Of a DNA stretch of 64,000 nucleotides, positions 1-8,460 are shown piece by piece. Source of the DNA: Streptomyces diastatochromogenes. GTDB taxonomy: Bacteria > Actinomycetota > Actinomycetes > Streptomycetales > Streptomycetaceae. A program made the position numbers and the translations under genes. Each line of letters starts with the position of its first letter. Within the stretch, counting starts at the first letter, position 1. Where the stretch lies: positions 558,001 to 622,000 of the forward strand of contig NZ_MCGQ01000007.1 of NCBI RefSeq assembly GCF_002242805.1. Reading direction: 5' to 3'. Under the pieces are notes generated by a model. That model was given only the letters and a program-made list of their open reading frames with translations. It made no database searches and had not been told where the DNA came from.

Positions 1-21
1 GACCCTACGGGGGATCAGCAT
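1..21 (-). CDS. rplP: 50S ribosomal protein L16, N-terminal fragment (runs off the window)
   Basis: Only the first seven codons are present. They read MLIPRRV from an ATG at 21, which is the usual start of bacterial L16. The gene begins 5 nt after the rpsC stop, and a GGAGG inside the end of rpsC lies about 10 nt upstream of the ATG. The position directly after rpsC is the standard S10 operon order. The identification rests on these seven residues and on the synteny. Confidence 0.8.
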
Positions 22-26
22 GTCGG

Positions 27-851
27 TCAGGCCTCCGTTCCGGTGCTCTCAGCCGGAGCGGACGCGGGAGCCTCGGCCTTGGGGGCCTCGGCGCCAGCAG
101 CCTGCTGCGGCTTGCGACCGCGCCGCTCGCCACCACGGCCACCACGGGCCGGGCGGTCGGCACCGCCACCGCGAGCCGGGCGGTTACCCGCACGGGCGGC
201 AGCGTTCTCGGCGCGGACCTCGGCGATGTTCTTGACGTCGCCCTTGTAGATCCAGACCTTCACACCGATGCGGCCGAAGGTCGTCTTGGCCTCGAAGAAG
301 CCGTAGTCCACGTTCGCACGGAGCGTGTGCAGGGGCACACGGCCCTCGCGGTAGAACTCCGAGCGGGACATCTCGGCGCCGCCGAGGCGGCCACCGCACT
401 GGATCTTGATGCCCTTGGCGCCGGCCTTCATCGCCGACTGCATGCTCTTACGCATGGCGCGGCGGAAGGAGACGCGGGAGGAGAGCTGCTCGGCAACGGC
501 CTGAGCAACCAGCTGAGCGTCCGTCTCGGGGTTCTTGACCTCGAGGATGTTCAGCTGGACCTGCTTGCCCGTGAGCTTCTCGAGGTCGCCGCGGATGCGG
601 TCGGCCTCGGCGCCACGGCGGCCGATGACGATGCCCGGACGAGCGGTGTGGATGTCCACCCGCACGCGGTCACGGGTGCGCTCGATCTCAACCTTCGAGA
701 TACCGGCGCGCTCCATGCCGGACGTCATCATCCGACGGATGGCGACGTCTTCCTTGACGTAGTCCTTGTACAGCTTGTCGGCGTACCACCGGGACTTGAA
801 GTCCGTGGTGACACCGAGCCGGAACCCGTGCGGGTTTACCTTCTGGCCCAT
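27..851 (-). CDS. rpsC: 30S ribosomal protein S3
   Basis: S3 sits in the head of the 30S subunit at the mRNA entry tunnel. The protein starts [14 protein letters not shown] and has the KH domain ([15 protein letters not shown], about residues 75-90) followed by the S3 C-terminal domain to about residue 215. Residues 220-274 form an Arg/Gly-rich and then Ala/Pro/Glu-rich tail (RPARGG repeated) that is absent from E. coli S3 and typical of streptomycete S3. The ATG overlaps the rplV stop by one base (TAATG), so translation is probably coupled. Length is 274 aa. Confidence 0.98.
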   Translation of the reverse strand: MGQKVNPHGFRLGVTTDFKSRWYADKLYKDYVKEDVAIRRMMTSGMERAGISKVEIERTRDRVRVDIHTARPGIVIGRRGAEADRIRGDLEKLTGKQVQLNILEVKNPETDAQLVAQAVAEQLSSRVSFRRAMRKSMQSAMKAGAKGIKIQCGGRLGGAEMSRSEFYREGRVPLHTLRANVDYGFFEAKTTFGRIGVKVWIYKGDVKNIAEVRAENAAARAGNRPARGGGADRPARGGRGGERRGRKPQQAAGAEAPKAEAPASAPAESTGTEA

Positions 852-1198
852 TACCGGGTTCCTTCCTTGCTGCTGACGACCACGGTGATGTGGCTGGTCC
901 GCTTGCGGATCCGGTAGGCACGGCCCTGGGCACGCGGACGGAACCGCTTCAGGGTCGGGCCCTCGTCGACGTACGCCTCGCTGATGACCAGCGAGGAGGC
1001 GTCCGTGTGGTCGTAGTTGTGCGCGGCGTTGGCAATGGCGCTGTCGAGCACCTTGCCGACCGGCACGGAGGCTGCCTGCGGAGCGAATCGCAGGACGGCC
1101 TGGGCCTCCGTGGCGTCCATGCCACGGATGAGGTCCACCACGCGGCGGGCCTTCATGGGCGTGACGCGGATGTACCGCGCCTGGGCCCTGGCTTCCAT
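851..1198 (-). CDS. rplV: 50S ribosomal protein L22
   Basis: L22 binds 23S rRNA and its extended hairpin lines the peptide exit tunnel. The 115-aa product begins [20 protein letters not shown], and it contains the family signature near the C-terminus ([20 protein letters not shown], about residues 84-103), which covers the hairpin loop. Its stop overlaps the rpsC start. It follows rpsS by 43 nt. Alterations of this loop give macrolide resistance in other bacteria; the loop here looks ordinary. Confidence 0.98.
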   Translation of the reverse strand: MEARAQARYIRVTPMKARRVVDLIRGMDATEAQAVLRFAPQAASVPVGKVLDSAIANAAHNYDHTDASSLVISEAYVDEGPTLKRFRPRAQGRAYRIRKRTSHITVVVSSKEGTR

Positions 1199-1241
1199 GG
1201 TTGTCCCTTCAGTTTCTTACGTGTCTGAATGCGATCCGCTA

Positions 1242-1523
1242 CTAGCGGCGCTTCGACTTCCGGTCGTCCTTGACGTGGCCCCGGAAGGTGCGGGTCGGCG
1301 AGAACTCGCCGAGCTTGTGGCCGACCATCGACTCGGTGACGAACACCGGGATGTGGGTCTTGCCGTTGTGCACCGCGATCGTGTGGCCGAGCATGGCCGG
1401 GACGATCATCGAGCGACGGGACCAGGTCTTGATGACGTTCTTGGTGCCGGCTTCGTTCTGGACATCCACCTTCTTGATCAGGTGGTCGTCGACGAAGGGC
1501 CCCTTCTTCAAGCTACGCGGCAT
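1242..1523 (-). CDS. rpsS: 30S ribosomal protein S19
   Basis: S19 forms a head complex with S13 and contacts the A-site tRNA. The 93-aa product begins [15 protein letters not shown] and contains the family signature [22 protein letters not shown] near residues 46-68 and a basic C-terminus (KSKRR). The length matches the family. It lies 12 nt downstream of rplB in the S10 operon. Confidence 0.98.
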   Translation of the reverse strand: MPRSLKKGPFVDDHLIKKVDVQNEAGTKNVIKTWSRRSMIVPAMLGHTIAVHNGKTHIPVFVTESMVGHKLGEFSPTRTFRGHVKDDRKSKRR

Positions 1524-1535
1524 CTCAACCCGTCC

Positions 1536-2372
1536 TTAGCGCTTCTTGTTCGTCTTGCGGCGGCGGACGATGTACTTGTTCGACGCCTTCTTGGGCGAAC
1601 GAGTACGGCCTTCCTTCTTGCCCCACGGGGACACAGGGTGGCGACCACCGGAGGTCCGGCCCTCACCACCACCGTGCGGGTGGTCAACCGGGTTCATCAC
1701 GACACCACGGACGGTCGGGCGAACGCCCAGCCACCGCTTACGGCCGGCCTTACCCCAGTTGATGTTGCTCTGCTCGGCGTTGCCGACCTCACCGATGGTG
1801 GCGCGGCAGCGGACGTCGACCAGGCGGACCTCGCCGGACGGCATGCGCAGGTGGGCGTAGGTGCCCTCCTTCGCGAGCAGCTGCACGGAGGCACCGGCGG
1901 AGCGGGCGAACTTGGCACCGCCACCGGGACGGAGCTCGATCGCGTGGATCGTGGTACCGACCGGGATGTTGCGGAGGGCCAGGTTGTTGCCCGGCTTGAT
2001 GTCGGCCCCAGGACCGTTCTCGATGCGGTCACCCTGCTGCAGGTTGCGCGGGGCGAGGATGTAGCGCTTCTCGCCGTCGGCGTAGTGCAGCAGCGCGATG
2101 CGCGCGGTGCGGTTGGGGTCGTACTCGATGTGCGCGACCTTCGCCGGCACGCCGTCCTTGTCGTGACGACGGAAGTCGATCACTCGGTAGGCGCGCTTGT
2201 GTCCGCCACCCTGGTGGCGAACGGTCACACGACCGGCGTTGTTACGGCCGCCCTTGCTGTGCAGAGGGCGGACCAGCGACTTCTCCGGCGTGGACCGCGT
2301 GACCTCGACGAAGTCGGCGACGCTGGCGCCACGACGGCCCGGCGTAGTCGGCTTGTACTTGCGGATTCCCAT
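1536..2372 (-). CDS. rplB: 50S ribosomal protein L2
   Basis: L2 is a primary 23S rRNA-binding protein at the peptidyl-transferase centre and subunit interface. The 278-aa protein starts [18 protein letters not shown]. It has the OB-fold and SH3-like RNA-binding domains and the C-terminal signature around [19 protein letters not shown] (about residues 226-244), which includes the conserved His of the peptidyl-transferase region. The length is normal. It follows rplW by 40 nt; no independent promoter is obvious. Confidence 0.98.
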   Translation of the reverse strand: MGIRKYKPTTPGRRGASVADFVEVTRSTPEKSLVRPLHSKGGRNNAGRVTVRHQGGGHKRAYRVIDFRRHDKDGVPAKVAHIEYDPNRTARIALLHYADGEKRYILAPRNLQQGDRIENGPGADIKPGNNLALRNIPVGTTIHAIELRPGGGAKFARSAGASVQLLAKEGTYAHLRMPSGEVRLVDVRCRATIGEVGNAEQSNINWGKAGRKRWLGVRPTVRGVVMNPVDHPHGGGEGRTSGGRHPVSPWGKKEGRTRSPKKASNKYIVRRRKTNKKR

Positions 2373-2412
2373 TTCTCAGTCCTCGTCCGATATCGGACGA
2401 TCCGGACCGCCC

Positions 2413-2832
2413 TTAGGCGGTCGGACCGCCGAAGATGTCGATACGGTCGCCCTCGGCGAGGGTCACGATCGCGCGCTTGCTGCCGGCACGCTGACCGAAA
2501 CCGGTCTTCGTGCGCTTGCGCTTGCCCTGGCGGTTGATCGTGTTGACCCCGGTGACCTTGACGTCGAAGACCGCCTGGACGGCCTGCTTGATCTGGGTCT
2601 TGTTAGCGCCCGGGGCGACGACGAACGTGTACTTGTTCTCGTCGAGGAGCGCGTAGCTCTTCTCCGAGACGACCGGCTTGAGCAGCACGTCACGGGGGTC
2701 CGTGAAGGACTTGCTCAGCGGGGTCTCGACGGTGTTCTTGCCCTCGGCGGCGTGGCGACGCGCCTTGGCGATGCGCGCGGCCTTGGCGGCCTTCGCAGCC
2801 TTGGAGGCAATGCTCGGGTGACGCGTAGCCAT
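2413..2832 (-). CDS. rplW: 50S ribosomal protein L23
   Basis: L23 lies at the exit-tunnel mouth, where trigger factor and SRP dock. At 139 aa it is longer than E. coli L23 (about 100 aa) because residues 1-40 form an Ala/Lys/Arg-rich helical extension ([17 protein letters not shown]). The conserved core starts near [19 protein letters not shown] and ends GDRIDIFGG. The ATG overlaps the rplD stop by one base (TGATG), which suggests translational coupling. Confidence 0.97.
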   Translation of the reverse strand: MATRHPSIASKAAKAAKAARIAKARRHAAEGKNTVETPLSKSFTDPRDVLLKPVVSEKSYALLDENKYTFVVAPGANKTQIKQAVQAVFDVKVTGVNTINRQGKRKRTKTGFGQRAGSKRAIVTLAEGDRIDIFGGPTA

Positions 2833-3488
2833 CAGGCCTCGCTCCCTTCGGTGTCAGCGGCCTTGGGGCCAGACACGAAGGACTCGAAAGCGGCCTGGGT
2901 GAAGACCACGTCGTCCGAGACGAGAACGTCGTACGTGTTCAGCTGGCCCGGCTCCAGGATGTGGACCTGGGGCAGGTTGCGGGCGGACAGCCACGCGGCC
3001 TCGTCGGCGCGCTCGACGATCAGGAGCAGGTTCTTGCGCTCCGAGATCTTGCCGAACAGGCTCTTCGCGGCCTTGGTGGACGGGTTCGCACCCTCGACCA
3101 CGCCGGAGACGACGTGGATGCGGTTGTGACGCGCCCGGTCGGTGAGGGCGTGGCGCAGGGCCGCGGCCTTCATCTTCTTCGGGGTGCGCTGCGAGTAGTC
3201 ACGCGGCACGGGACCGTGCACGACGCCACCACCGGCGAACTGCGGCGCGCGGGTCGAGCCCTGACGGGCGCGGCCGGTGCCCTTCTGGCGGTACGGCTTC
3301 TTGCCACCACCACGGACTTCGCCACGGGTCTTGGTCTTGTGCGTGCCCTGACGGGCAGCGGCCAGCTGCGCGACGACGACCTGGTGGATCAGCGGAATGC
3401 TGATCTTCTCCACGTCGAAGATCTCCGCGGGGAGCTCGACGGAACCGGCCTTCTCGCCCGCCGGCGAAAGGATGTCAACAGTGCTCAT
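2832..3488 (-). CDS. rplD: 50S ribosomal protein L4
   Basis: L4 binds 23S rRNA, and its central loop reaches the exit-tunnel constriction. The 218-aa product has the tunnel-loop signature near residues 56-78 ([20 protein letters not shown]) and the [19 protein letters not shown] region in the C-terminal half. In E. coli, L4 also represses its own operon, but nothing here shows that this happens in this organism. It lies 8 nt downstream of rplC and overlaps the rplW start by one base. Confidence 0.98.
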   Translation of the reverse strand: MSTVDILSPAGEKAGSVELPAEIFDVEKISIPLIHQVVVAQLAAARQGTHKTKTRGEVRGGGKKPYRQKGTGRARQGSTRAPQFAGGGVVHGPVPRDYSQRTPKKMKAAALRHALTDRARHNRIHVVSGVVEGANPSTKAAKSLFGKISERKNLLLIVERADEAAWLSARNLPQVHILEPGQLNTYDVLVSDDVVFTQAAFESFVSGPKAADTEGSEA

Positions 3489-3496
3489 CGGTTACC

Positions 3497-4141
3497 TCAG
3501 GCCCCCTTGGCCGCGGTGCGGACCAGGACGAGGCCGCCGTTCGGACCGGGAACCGCGCCCTTGATGAGCAGCAGACCCTTCTCCGCGTCAACGGCGTGGA
3601 CGGTCAGGTTCTGGGTGGTGACCCGCTCGTTGCCCATGCGACCCGCCATGCGGAGGCCCTTGAACACGCGGCCCGGGGTGGCGCAGCCACCGATGGAACC
3701 GGGCGAGCGGTGCTTGCGCTGGGTGCCGTGTCCGGCGCCGAGGCCCTTGAAGTTGTGACGCTTCATGACACCGGCGAAGCCCTTGCCCTTGCTCTTGCCG
3801 GTCACGTCGACCTTCACGCCGGCCTCGAAGACCTCCGCGGAGATCTCCTGGCCCAGCGTGTACTCGGAGGCGTCCGCGGTGCGGATCTCGACGAGGTGAC
3901 GACGCGGGGTGACGTCGGCCTTGGCGAAGTGGCCCTTGAGGGGCTTGTTCACCTTGCGCGGGTCGATCTCGCCGAAAGCGATCTGGACGGACTCGTAGCC
4001 GTCGACATCGTTCGTACGGACCTGGGTGACGACGTTGGGGCCGGCCTTGACGACGGTGACCGGAACAACGCGGTTGTTCTCGTCCCACACCTGCGTCATG
4101 CCGAGCTTCTCGCCCAGGATGCCCTTGATCTGCTTAGCCAT
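3497..4141 (-). CDS. rplC: 50S ribosomal protein L3
   Basis: L3 is an early-assembly protein whose extension approaches the peptidyl-transferase centre. The 214-aa product begins [20 protein letters not shown] and contains the signature [20 protein letters not shown] (about residues 131-150) and [14 protein letters not shown]. Its ATG lies 17 nt downstream of the rpsJ stop, so it is the second gene of the S10 operon. Confidence 0.98.
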   Translation of the reverse strand: MAKQIKGILGEKLGMTQVWDENNRVVPVTVVKAGPNVVTQVRTNDVDGYESVQIAFGEIDPRKVNKPLKGHFAKADVTPRRHLVEIRTADASEYTLGQEISAEVFEAGVKVDVTGKSKGKGFAGVMKRHNFKGLGAGHGTQRKHRSPGSIGGCATPGRVFKGLRMAGRMGNERVTTQNLTVHAVDAEKGLLLIKGAVPGPNGGLVLVRTAAKGA

Positions 4142-4158
4142 TCTCAGCTCACCGACCC

Positions 4159-4467
4159 TCAGAGCTTGATCTCGATGTCGACACCGGCCGGGAGGTCGAG
4201 TCGCATCAGAGAGTCAACGGTCTTGGGGGTGGGGTCGAGAATGTCGATCAGGCGCTTGTGCGTGCGCATCTCGAAGTGCTCGCGCGAGTCCTTGTACTTG
4301 TGCGGCGACTTGATGACGCAGTACACGTTCTTCTCAGTGGGCAGCGGCACCGGGCCCGCGACCGACGCACCAGTGCGGGTCACCGTCTCGACGATCTTCT
4401 TCGCCGAGGAGTCGATGACCTCGTGGTCGTAGGCCTTGAGCCGGATGCGGATCTTCTGTCCCGCCAT
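4159..4467 (-). CDS. rpsJ: 30S ribosomal protein S10, first gene of the S10 operon
   Basis: S10 is part of the 30S head and doubles as NusE in antitermination. The 102-aa product begins [20 protein letters not shown], has the signature [20 protein letters not shown] (about residues 36-55), and ends VDIEIKL. A longer in-frame opening extends upstream to 4647, but the ATG at 4467 matches the family N-terminus exactly. The 5' leader carries a 25-base element that also occurs in the rpsL leader (4529-4553). Confidence 0.98.
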   Translation of the reverse strand: MAGQKIRIRLKAYDHEVIDSSAKKIVETVTRTGASVAGPVPLPTEKNVYCVIKSPHKYKDSREHFEMRTHKRLIDILDPTPKTVDSLMRLDLPAGVDIEIKL

Positions 4468-5001
4468 GGCTACTCCGTAGTCCTGTCTCTTCAACGCTCC
4501 GGAACCCGGCGTTCCGTCTTCCCGTCCTCCGACCCACGCGGTCGGGCGTGTCGCGCTCCCGCTGACACAGATGTCCCTTGTTCGAACATCCCTGCGGGGA
4601 ATGCACACGGCCCTTCCGGAACCGCAAGCCGAGGGCGGAAGGCCCACCGGGCGCCTAGCCGGTGCCGCACCACACTTCCCGGAAGATTCCCGTACGTCCG
4701 CCCCAGTGCTGCCCGCAGGCAGTTAGGGCGACGAGTACTGTGGGACTCGCTTCCGGTCCTCCCGGCGGGAGGCGCGCAGCATCAACACTCGACCGAGCAA
4801 CTCCGACAGTCTGCCATATGGGGCCGGGGGCTGGCTAATCGAGCGGGAGAGAATACCCCCAGGGTGACGTAGGTCAAACACAGGTCCCCTTCGGGGGGAC
4901 CGCGGCCGTGCCGGAGACCTTCCCCCCATCCCTGCTCTACGCTGTGCGACCTGTTGCACACGGAGCGTATGGGGATGGGCTCGGGGGTTGGGGGCTCGCA
5001 C
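4468..5001. other. Non-coding region upstream of the S10 operon
   Basis: This 534-nt stretch holds no convincing gene. It should contain the rpsJ promoter and 5' leader, including the shared element at 4529-4553. I could not assign a -35/-10 pair with confidence. A compact hairpin, GGTCCCC-TTCGG-GGGGACC, lies at 4883-4901; its strand of action is unclear. Confidence 0.6.
4529..4553 (-). promoter_or_regulatory. Leader element shared with the rpsL operon
   Basis: On the minus strand this reads CGACAC, a variable G, then CCCGACCGCGTGGGTCGG. It ends 61 nt before the rpsJ ATG. The same 25-base block with one difference lies at 16086-16110, 50 nt before rpsL. CCGACC and GGTCGG can pair around GCGTG. 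The surrounding sequences are unrelated, so the match looks selected. Its role (initial transcribed region, r-protein leader or binding site) is inferred only from position. Confidence 0.6.
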
Positions 5002-5349
5002 ATGTCATCAGTGCTGCGCAGATCCGGCCATCGACCGCCGCGTGCCGGGATCGGCGTCGGCGCGGCCGTACTCCGGCTCGGCCTGTTTCCAGCGACGGCT
5101 GCCACCGCTGGCACTCGTGTCCGTCCGGCACCGGCTCGTTCGTCTGCGGCGACCTCGGCTACTACACCTACTGCGGCCGAGCGGGGGGCGCGGATCGAGG
5201 TCACGGAAACTGACTGAGCCGACGACTACGGCATGGAGTCGGATCCCGTCGCCGAGGCCACCGCAACCGGCGGGGCCCAGACGATCTCCTTCGAGGCAGA
5301 CAGTGGTTCGCACACGTACACCGTCACGGCCACCGACAACGCGGGGCTC
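5002..5349 (+). pseudogene. Possible decayed secreted protein with an Ig-like repeat
   Basis: One frame reads MSSVLRRSG, then a hydrophobic Ala/Gly stretch, then an in-frame TGA at 5215-5217. In the same frame after the stop it continues GGAQTISFEADSGSHTYTVTATDNAG, which resembles the end of a bacterial Ig-like or PKD-type beta-sandwich repeat (HTYTVTATDNAGN-like). The reading is lost shortly after. No complete gene can be made. I infer a remnant of an exported protein. The N-terminal part is much less certain than the Ig-like fragment. Confidence 0.3.
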
Positions 5350-5400
5350 CCCCGAGGAGGGAGCGGCGTACGAGCTGACCGTGTCGGGCCGCGAGGAGAG

Positions 5401-5440
5401 GCTCACTGGCCGCTTAACGGCTGCCGACTTGCCAGTGAGC
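5401..5440 (-). terminator. Hairpin downstream of the four-cysteine protein gene
   Basis: GCTCACTGGC at 5401-5410 pairs perfectly with GCCAGTGAGC at 5431-5440 around a 20-nt loop, 32 nt after the stop at 5473. Position suggests it ends the leftward accessory transcription unit. It has no U tract, as is common in Streptomyces. Confidence 0.45.
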
Positions 5441-5472
5441 CGCCATTGACCACTCAAATGAAGAAGAACGAC

Positions 5473-6018
5473 TCAGGCGCAGCCGAGAGTTTTCAGCGTG
5501 GCGGGGAAGTAGGCGCGCATGAACTTCTCGATGTCCTTGCGGTGAGCGCGGTCGACTGGGTTGCTGTTTTGCAGCAGGAGCGTGAGGGTGAAATAGGAAC
5601 CGATATCAGTTCTGCACTGCACAGTGAAAATTGCGCCGTTGTTTCCGACAGCCGCCCTGTAGTCGCCTTCGAGTCGAGCGGGCGCTGCCATGTTTGAAAC
5701 CGAGTCGCCGGACTGCGCAACCTCGTAGGGGTCCACCGCATCAGGGTGCCAAGCGAACCTCATCGCGAGGGCACTCTCGCCGTCCACGAGGACTTGGCAC
5801 CAGGAGGACGGCTGCGGCTTGCGGCGATCAACCCGGTTGCGCTCGGTCACCTTGCCGCCCGGTTGCAGGAGCCGCTCGGAGAGAATCGGGCTGACCTTGG
5901 TGCCACACAGCGACGCTGGTGGCTTGCCGTCGTCGTTTAGGTTCCCGTACCAAACGCCAGACCCGACCGCCAAGGCCAGCGCCACTGCAGGCAGACCGAT
6001 CTTGAGAAGACGTGTCAC
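5473..6018 (-). CDS. Membrane-anchored or exported four-cysteine protein of unknown function
   Basis: I do not recognise a named family. The 181-aa product has one N-terminal hydrophobic segment (about residues 6-23, IGLPAVALALAVGSGVWYG) with no lipobox, so it is probably a signal anchor. The exported part has four cysteines (SLCG, SWCQ, VQCR, LGCA), enough for two disulfides. It overlaps the preceding gene by 4 nt (ATGA), so it is translationally coupled to the large WXG-like protein and is probably its partner. The DNA is visibly more A+T-rich than the neighbouring core genes, which fits acquisition by transfer. An accessory or protective protein for the upstream gene is only a guess. Confidence 0.8.
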   Translation of the reverse strand: MTRLLKIGLPAVALALAVGSGVWYGNLNDDGKPPASLCGTKVSPILSERLLQPGGKVTERNRVDRRKPQPSSWCQVLVDGESALAMRFAWHPDAVDPYEVAQSGDSVSNMAAPARLEGDYRAAVGNNGAIFTVQCRTDIGSYFTLTLLLQNSNPVDRAHRKDIEKFMRAYFPATLKTLGCA

Positions 6019-8042
6019 TTGTCGACCTCTCCGGACACACCCCGACCGTGGGCGATGCCGGCTTCCGCGGACTTCTCCACAAGATCCTGCCGAATATAGG
6101 GCGGCTCGCTCCCCGAGCCGTGGACTCTATTCCATTCCTGGGCGAGCGCAGTCAGTTGACCATTCCTGTTCTGGTAACTCGCGACGTTGTCGTCGTTCTG
6201 CTGGTCGTCCAACCTCTGCTGTTCGTCCTGCAGCCACTTGTCCGTGACATAGTCGAATCCTTCCTGAACATCGCCACTGACGATCGGAATGTAGCCGATG
6301 GCCTTATCGAACAGCGGCTTGCTCTCGAATTCCGCGGTTTTCGGATCTCCCTGAGCCTGGATCCGCGCCTCCTCCAGGAAGCCGACGCTCCGCCCGGCGC
6401 GGATGAGGGACTCCGTGGACTTCGAGTGGTCCTCGTGGATCTGCGAGACAATCGCCTGGTTCAACCCCCCGTTCAGCGTTCCGTAAGCGTCCTTGTCCTT
6501 CGACACCTGCTTCACGACCTCGAAGAGTTGGTCCTGCTTCAGCGGCGACCTCGAGATGTCGACCTCGCTCATCGAGGCATGCACAGTGCCGCCATGGTTG
6601 ACGAGGATGTGGGCCAACGGCTGTCGCAGGGACGGTGGGAATTTGTCGCCGCTGTCGGCCAGGTACCCCACCGCCGACCTGAAGATCGCGTCGTTCTGCT
6701 TGCTGTGGGCGACGTAGTGGGCATGTTTGTCGGACGGGTCGATCCCCGTCGCCGCCGCCTGAAGAGCCGCCCCGAAGCCCGCGCGATCGTCTCCGTCCAG
6801 GCCGGCCGCGTACGTGCCGACCTTGGCGCCCTCGTGCTCATGAAGGACGACGTTCCAGTCCCGCTCTTTCATGAGGTACCTCATGCGGCCATCGGAGCCA
6901 AGGTAATCCGCTGCCGCATGGGGATCACGGCTCATGATGCCCAGCACCCCGTCCACCGGATCATTGGCGAACCAGCCACCACGCCGACCGCTGTACTCCG
7001 CCTTCAACCGCCAGATCCCAGGCTCCCTCCGCTCCGCCGCGATCATGTCGTCGGTCAGATCCTCCAGCATCTCCGGCGCATACCCATGCCCCCGCCCCAT
7101 CAGCGTCACCAACGACTGATACCCCACCGCCTTGTCCAGCCGCTCCCCCTGCGCATCCGTGGCGTAATGCCCGACGCCGGCATGTCGCATCGCCGCGCGC
7201 CAGCGCTGGTACCAGGACGACTCCGTGTCCCGCGTCGCCGTCGCCAACGCATCCGCCAGCCCCGTCTCGATCGACGCGTACGCACCCACACCGGACCCGC
7301 CCCGCACATGGATCAGGTCGTTCAGCTCGTTCGTCAGTCTGATCGTGCCCGCCGCGCCCAGGTCGTCCAGCAGAGTGCGGGAGAACACCTCGTCGCCGGA
7401 GTTGTCGCGGAGCAGCCGCTGCAGTTCCGTCAGTTCGCGAGGTGAGAGAGGCCGGCCGGCGGTCAGTTTCTCCAGTGCCCCCTCCGCCTCCAGCGCCTCG
7501 TACTTCTCGACGTCCCCCATCGCCCTGCCGTTGAAGCCCCGGCCCCCGACCAGCGGGTCCGAGTCGACGACCGCCGCCGTCAGGGCGAGCCGGACGCCGG
7601 CGTCCGCGTCGGTCACGTCACGTACGGCCTTGTCGATGCGGTCCTGCCAGGACCGTACGGCCGACTCGTGGTGCTCCCCGTCCGCGTCCGCGCTGACCAG
7701 GCCCCGCTCCGAGACCCGCATCCCCGCCGCCACAGCCTCCCGCCGCGCCGCCGCCAACCCCCCCTTCAGCTGCACGAACTGGTCATGCGCGTCCCGCAGC
7801 AGGGAGGCGATCGCCTTCGCCTCCGTCTGCGCGTACTGGAACTCCTTGAGCGTGACGTCGAAGCGTCCGTGCGCCGCCTCCGCGCTCATGCCCGTCCAGG
7901 CAGGCCCCACCGTGATGCCGTACACCTCTCGGTGGTACGCCCTCTCCTGCTCGGCGAACTCGCCCGCCATCCCCTCCCAGCGCTCCGCCGCGGTGGTGAG
8001 CGCGGAGAGGTCGGTGCTCATGATCTCGTGGTACGTCGGCAT
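6015..8042 (-). CDS. Large protein with an N-terminal WXG100-like domain (DUF6571-type from memory)
   Basis: The 675-aa product begins MPTYHEIMSTDLSALTTAAERW. Its first 100 residues are helical with a W-x-G turn (PAWTGMSAEAA, W49-T50-G51), as in ESX/type VII secretion substrates. No signal peptide is present. The rest (about 150-650) is mostly helical, and I see no catalytic motif. From memory it matches large Streptomyces proteins labelled DUF6571; I could not check this. I chose the ATG at 8042 because GGGGAG lies 9 nt upstream, while the alternative ATG at 8021 has a poorer site. It is 16 nt after the small WXG-like gene and overlaps the four-Cys gene by 4 nt. The last third has lower G+C than the first. 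Export by a type VII system is inferred. Confidence 0.8.
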   Translation of the reverse strand: MPTYHEIMSTDLSALTTAAERWEGMAGEFAEQERAYHREVYGITVGPAWTGMSAEAAHGRFDVTLKEFQYAQTEAKAIASLLRDAHDQFVQLKGGLAAARREAVAAGMRVSERGLVSADADGEHHESAVRSWQDRIDKAVRDVTDADAGVRLALTAAVVDSDPLVGGRGFNGRAMGDVEKYEALEAEGALEKLTAGRPLSPRELTELQRLLRDNSGDEVFSRTLLDDLGAAGTIRLTNELNDLIHVRGGSGVGAYASIETGLADALATATRDTESSWYQRWRAAMRHAGVGHYATDAQGERLDKAVGYQSLVTLMGRGHGYAPEMLEDLTDDMIAAERREPGIWRLKAEYSGRRGGWFANDPVDGVLGIMSRDPHAAADYLGSDGRMRYLMKERDWNVVLHEHEGAKVGTYAAGLDGDDRAGFGAALQAAATGIDPSDKHAHYVAHSKQNDAIFRSAVGYLADSGDKFPPSLRQPLAHILVNHGGTVHASMSEVDISRSPLKQDQLFEVVKQVSKDKDAYGTLNGGLNQAIVSQIHEDHSKSTESLIRAGRSVGFLEEARIQAQGDPKTAEFESKPLFDKAIGYIPIVSGDVQEGFDYVTDKWLQDEQQRLDDQQNDDNVASYQNRNGQLTALAQEWNRVHGSGSEPPYIRQDLVEKSAEAGIAHGRGVSGEVDK

Positions 8043-8058
8043 CCCCGGTCGCTCCCCG

Positions 8059-8451
8059 TCAGTACCGGTCCAGCGCCGACATCTGCCGCACCGTCGACCC
8101 CACGGCCAGGTCCGTGCTCGTCAGTACCGTGTTCGTACTGCCCAGCGCGTCCTTCTCCGCGCCCAGCCGGTCCATCAGGTTCTTCACCTGGCCGCCCCAC
8201 GTCTCGTGGGCCTTCCGCAGCGCCGCCGAGGTCAGCCAGCCGTCCCCGTCGCGCGCGCCGAACGCCTTGACCGCCGCCGCGGTCTCCTCGTCCGCCCGGG
8301 CCCCGGCTTTACGGGTCTGCGACTCGATGTGGTCCTGGATCGCCTTGGCCGCCGCCCGCTTCTCGGCGGGCGAGGACGCCAGCCCCTTCGGCCCATGGCC
8401 ACCGACCAGACCGCCGCCCACCGTCCACCCCTCGCCGTAACGCCGTACCAC
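8059..8451 (-). CDS. Small WXG-like helical protein
   Basis: The 130-aa product is predicted to be mainly helical, and it contains TWGGQVKNLMDRLGAEKDAL with a W-G-G turn at residues 85-87 between two helices. That is the hairpin layout of ESX/WXG100 partners. It has no signal peptide or membrane segment. It starts with GTG at 8451, only 9 nt after the GH115 stop. A second GTG at 8421 has a better ribosome site (GAGGGG), so the true protein may be 10 residues shorter. It probably pairs with the next gene product, whose N-terminus is also WXG-like, but no membership in a named family can be claimed from sequence alone. Confidence 0.75.
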   Translation of the reverse strand: MVRRYGEGWTVGGGLVGGHGPKGLASSPAEKRAAAKAIQDHIESQTRKAGARADEETAAAVKAFGARDGDGWLTSAALRKAHETWGGQVKNLMDRLGAEKDALGSTNTVLTSTDLAVGSTVRQMSALDRY

Positions 8452-8460
8452 AGCCCGTGA

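Noticed and set aside
1017..2537. Long open frame (506 codons) opposite rplV, rpsS and rplB
   Set aside because: It is the shadow of conserved ribosomal genes on the other strand and shows no recognisable domain; high-GC genes give such frames regularly.
4883..4901. Terminator for a gene upstream of rpsJ
   Set aside because: The hairpin is good, but no gene ends near it on either strand, so its role is left open.
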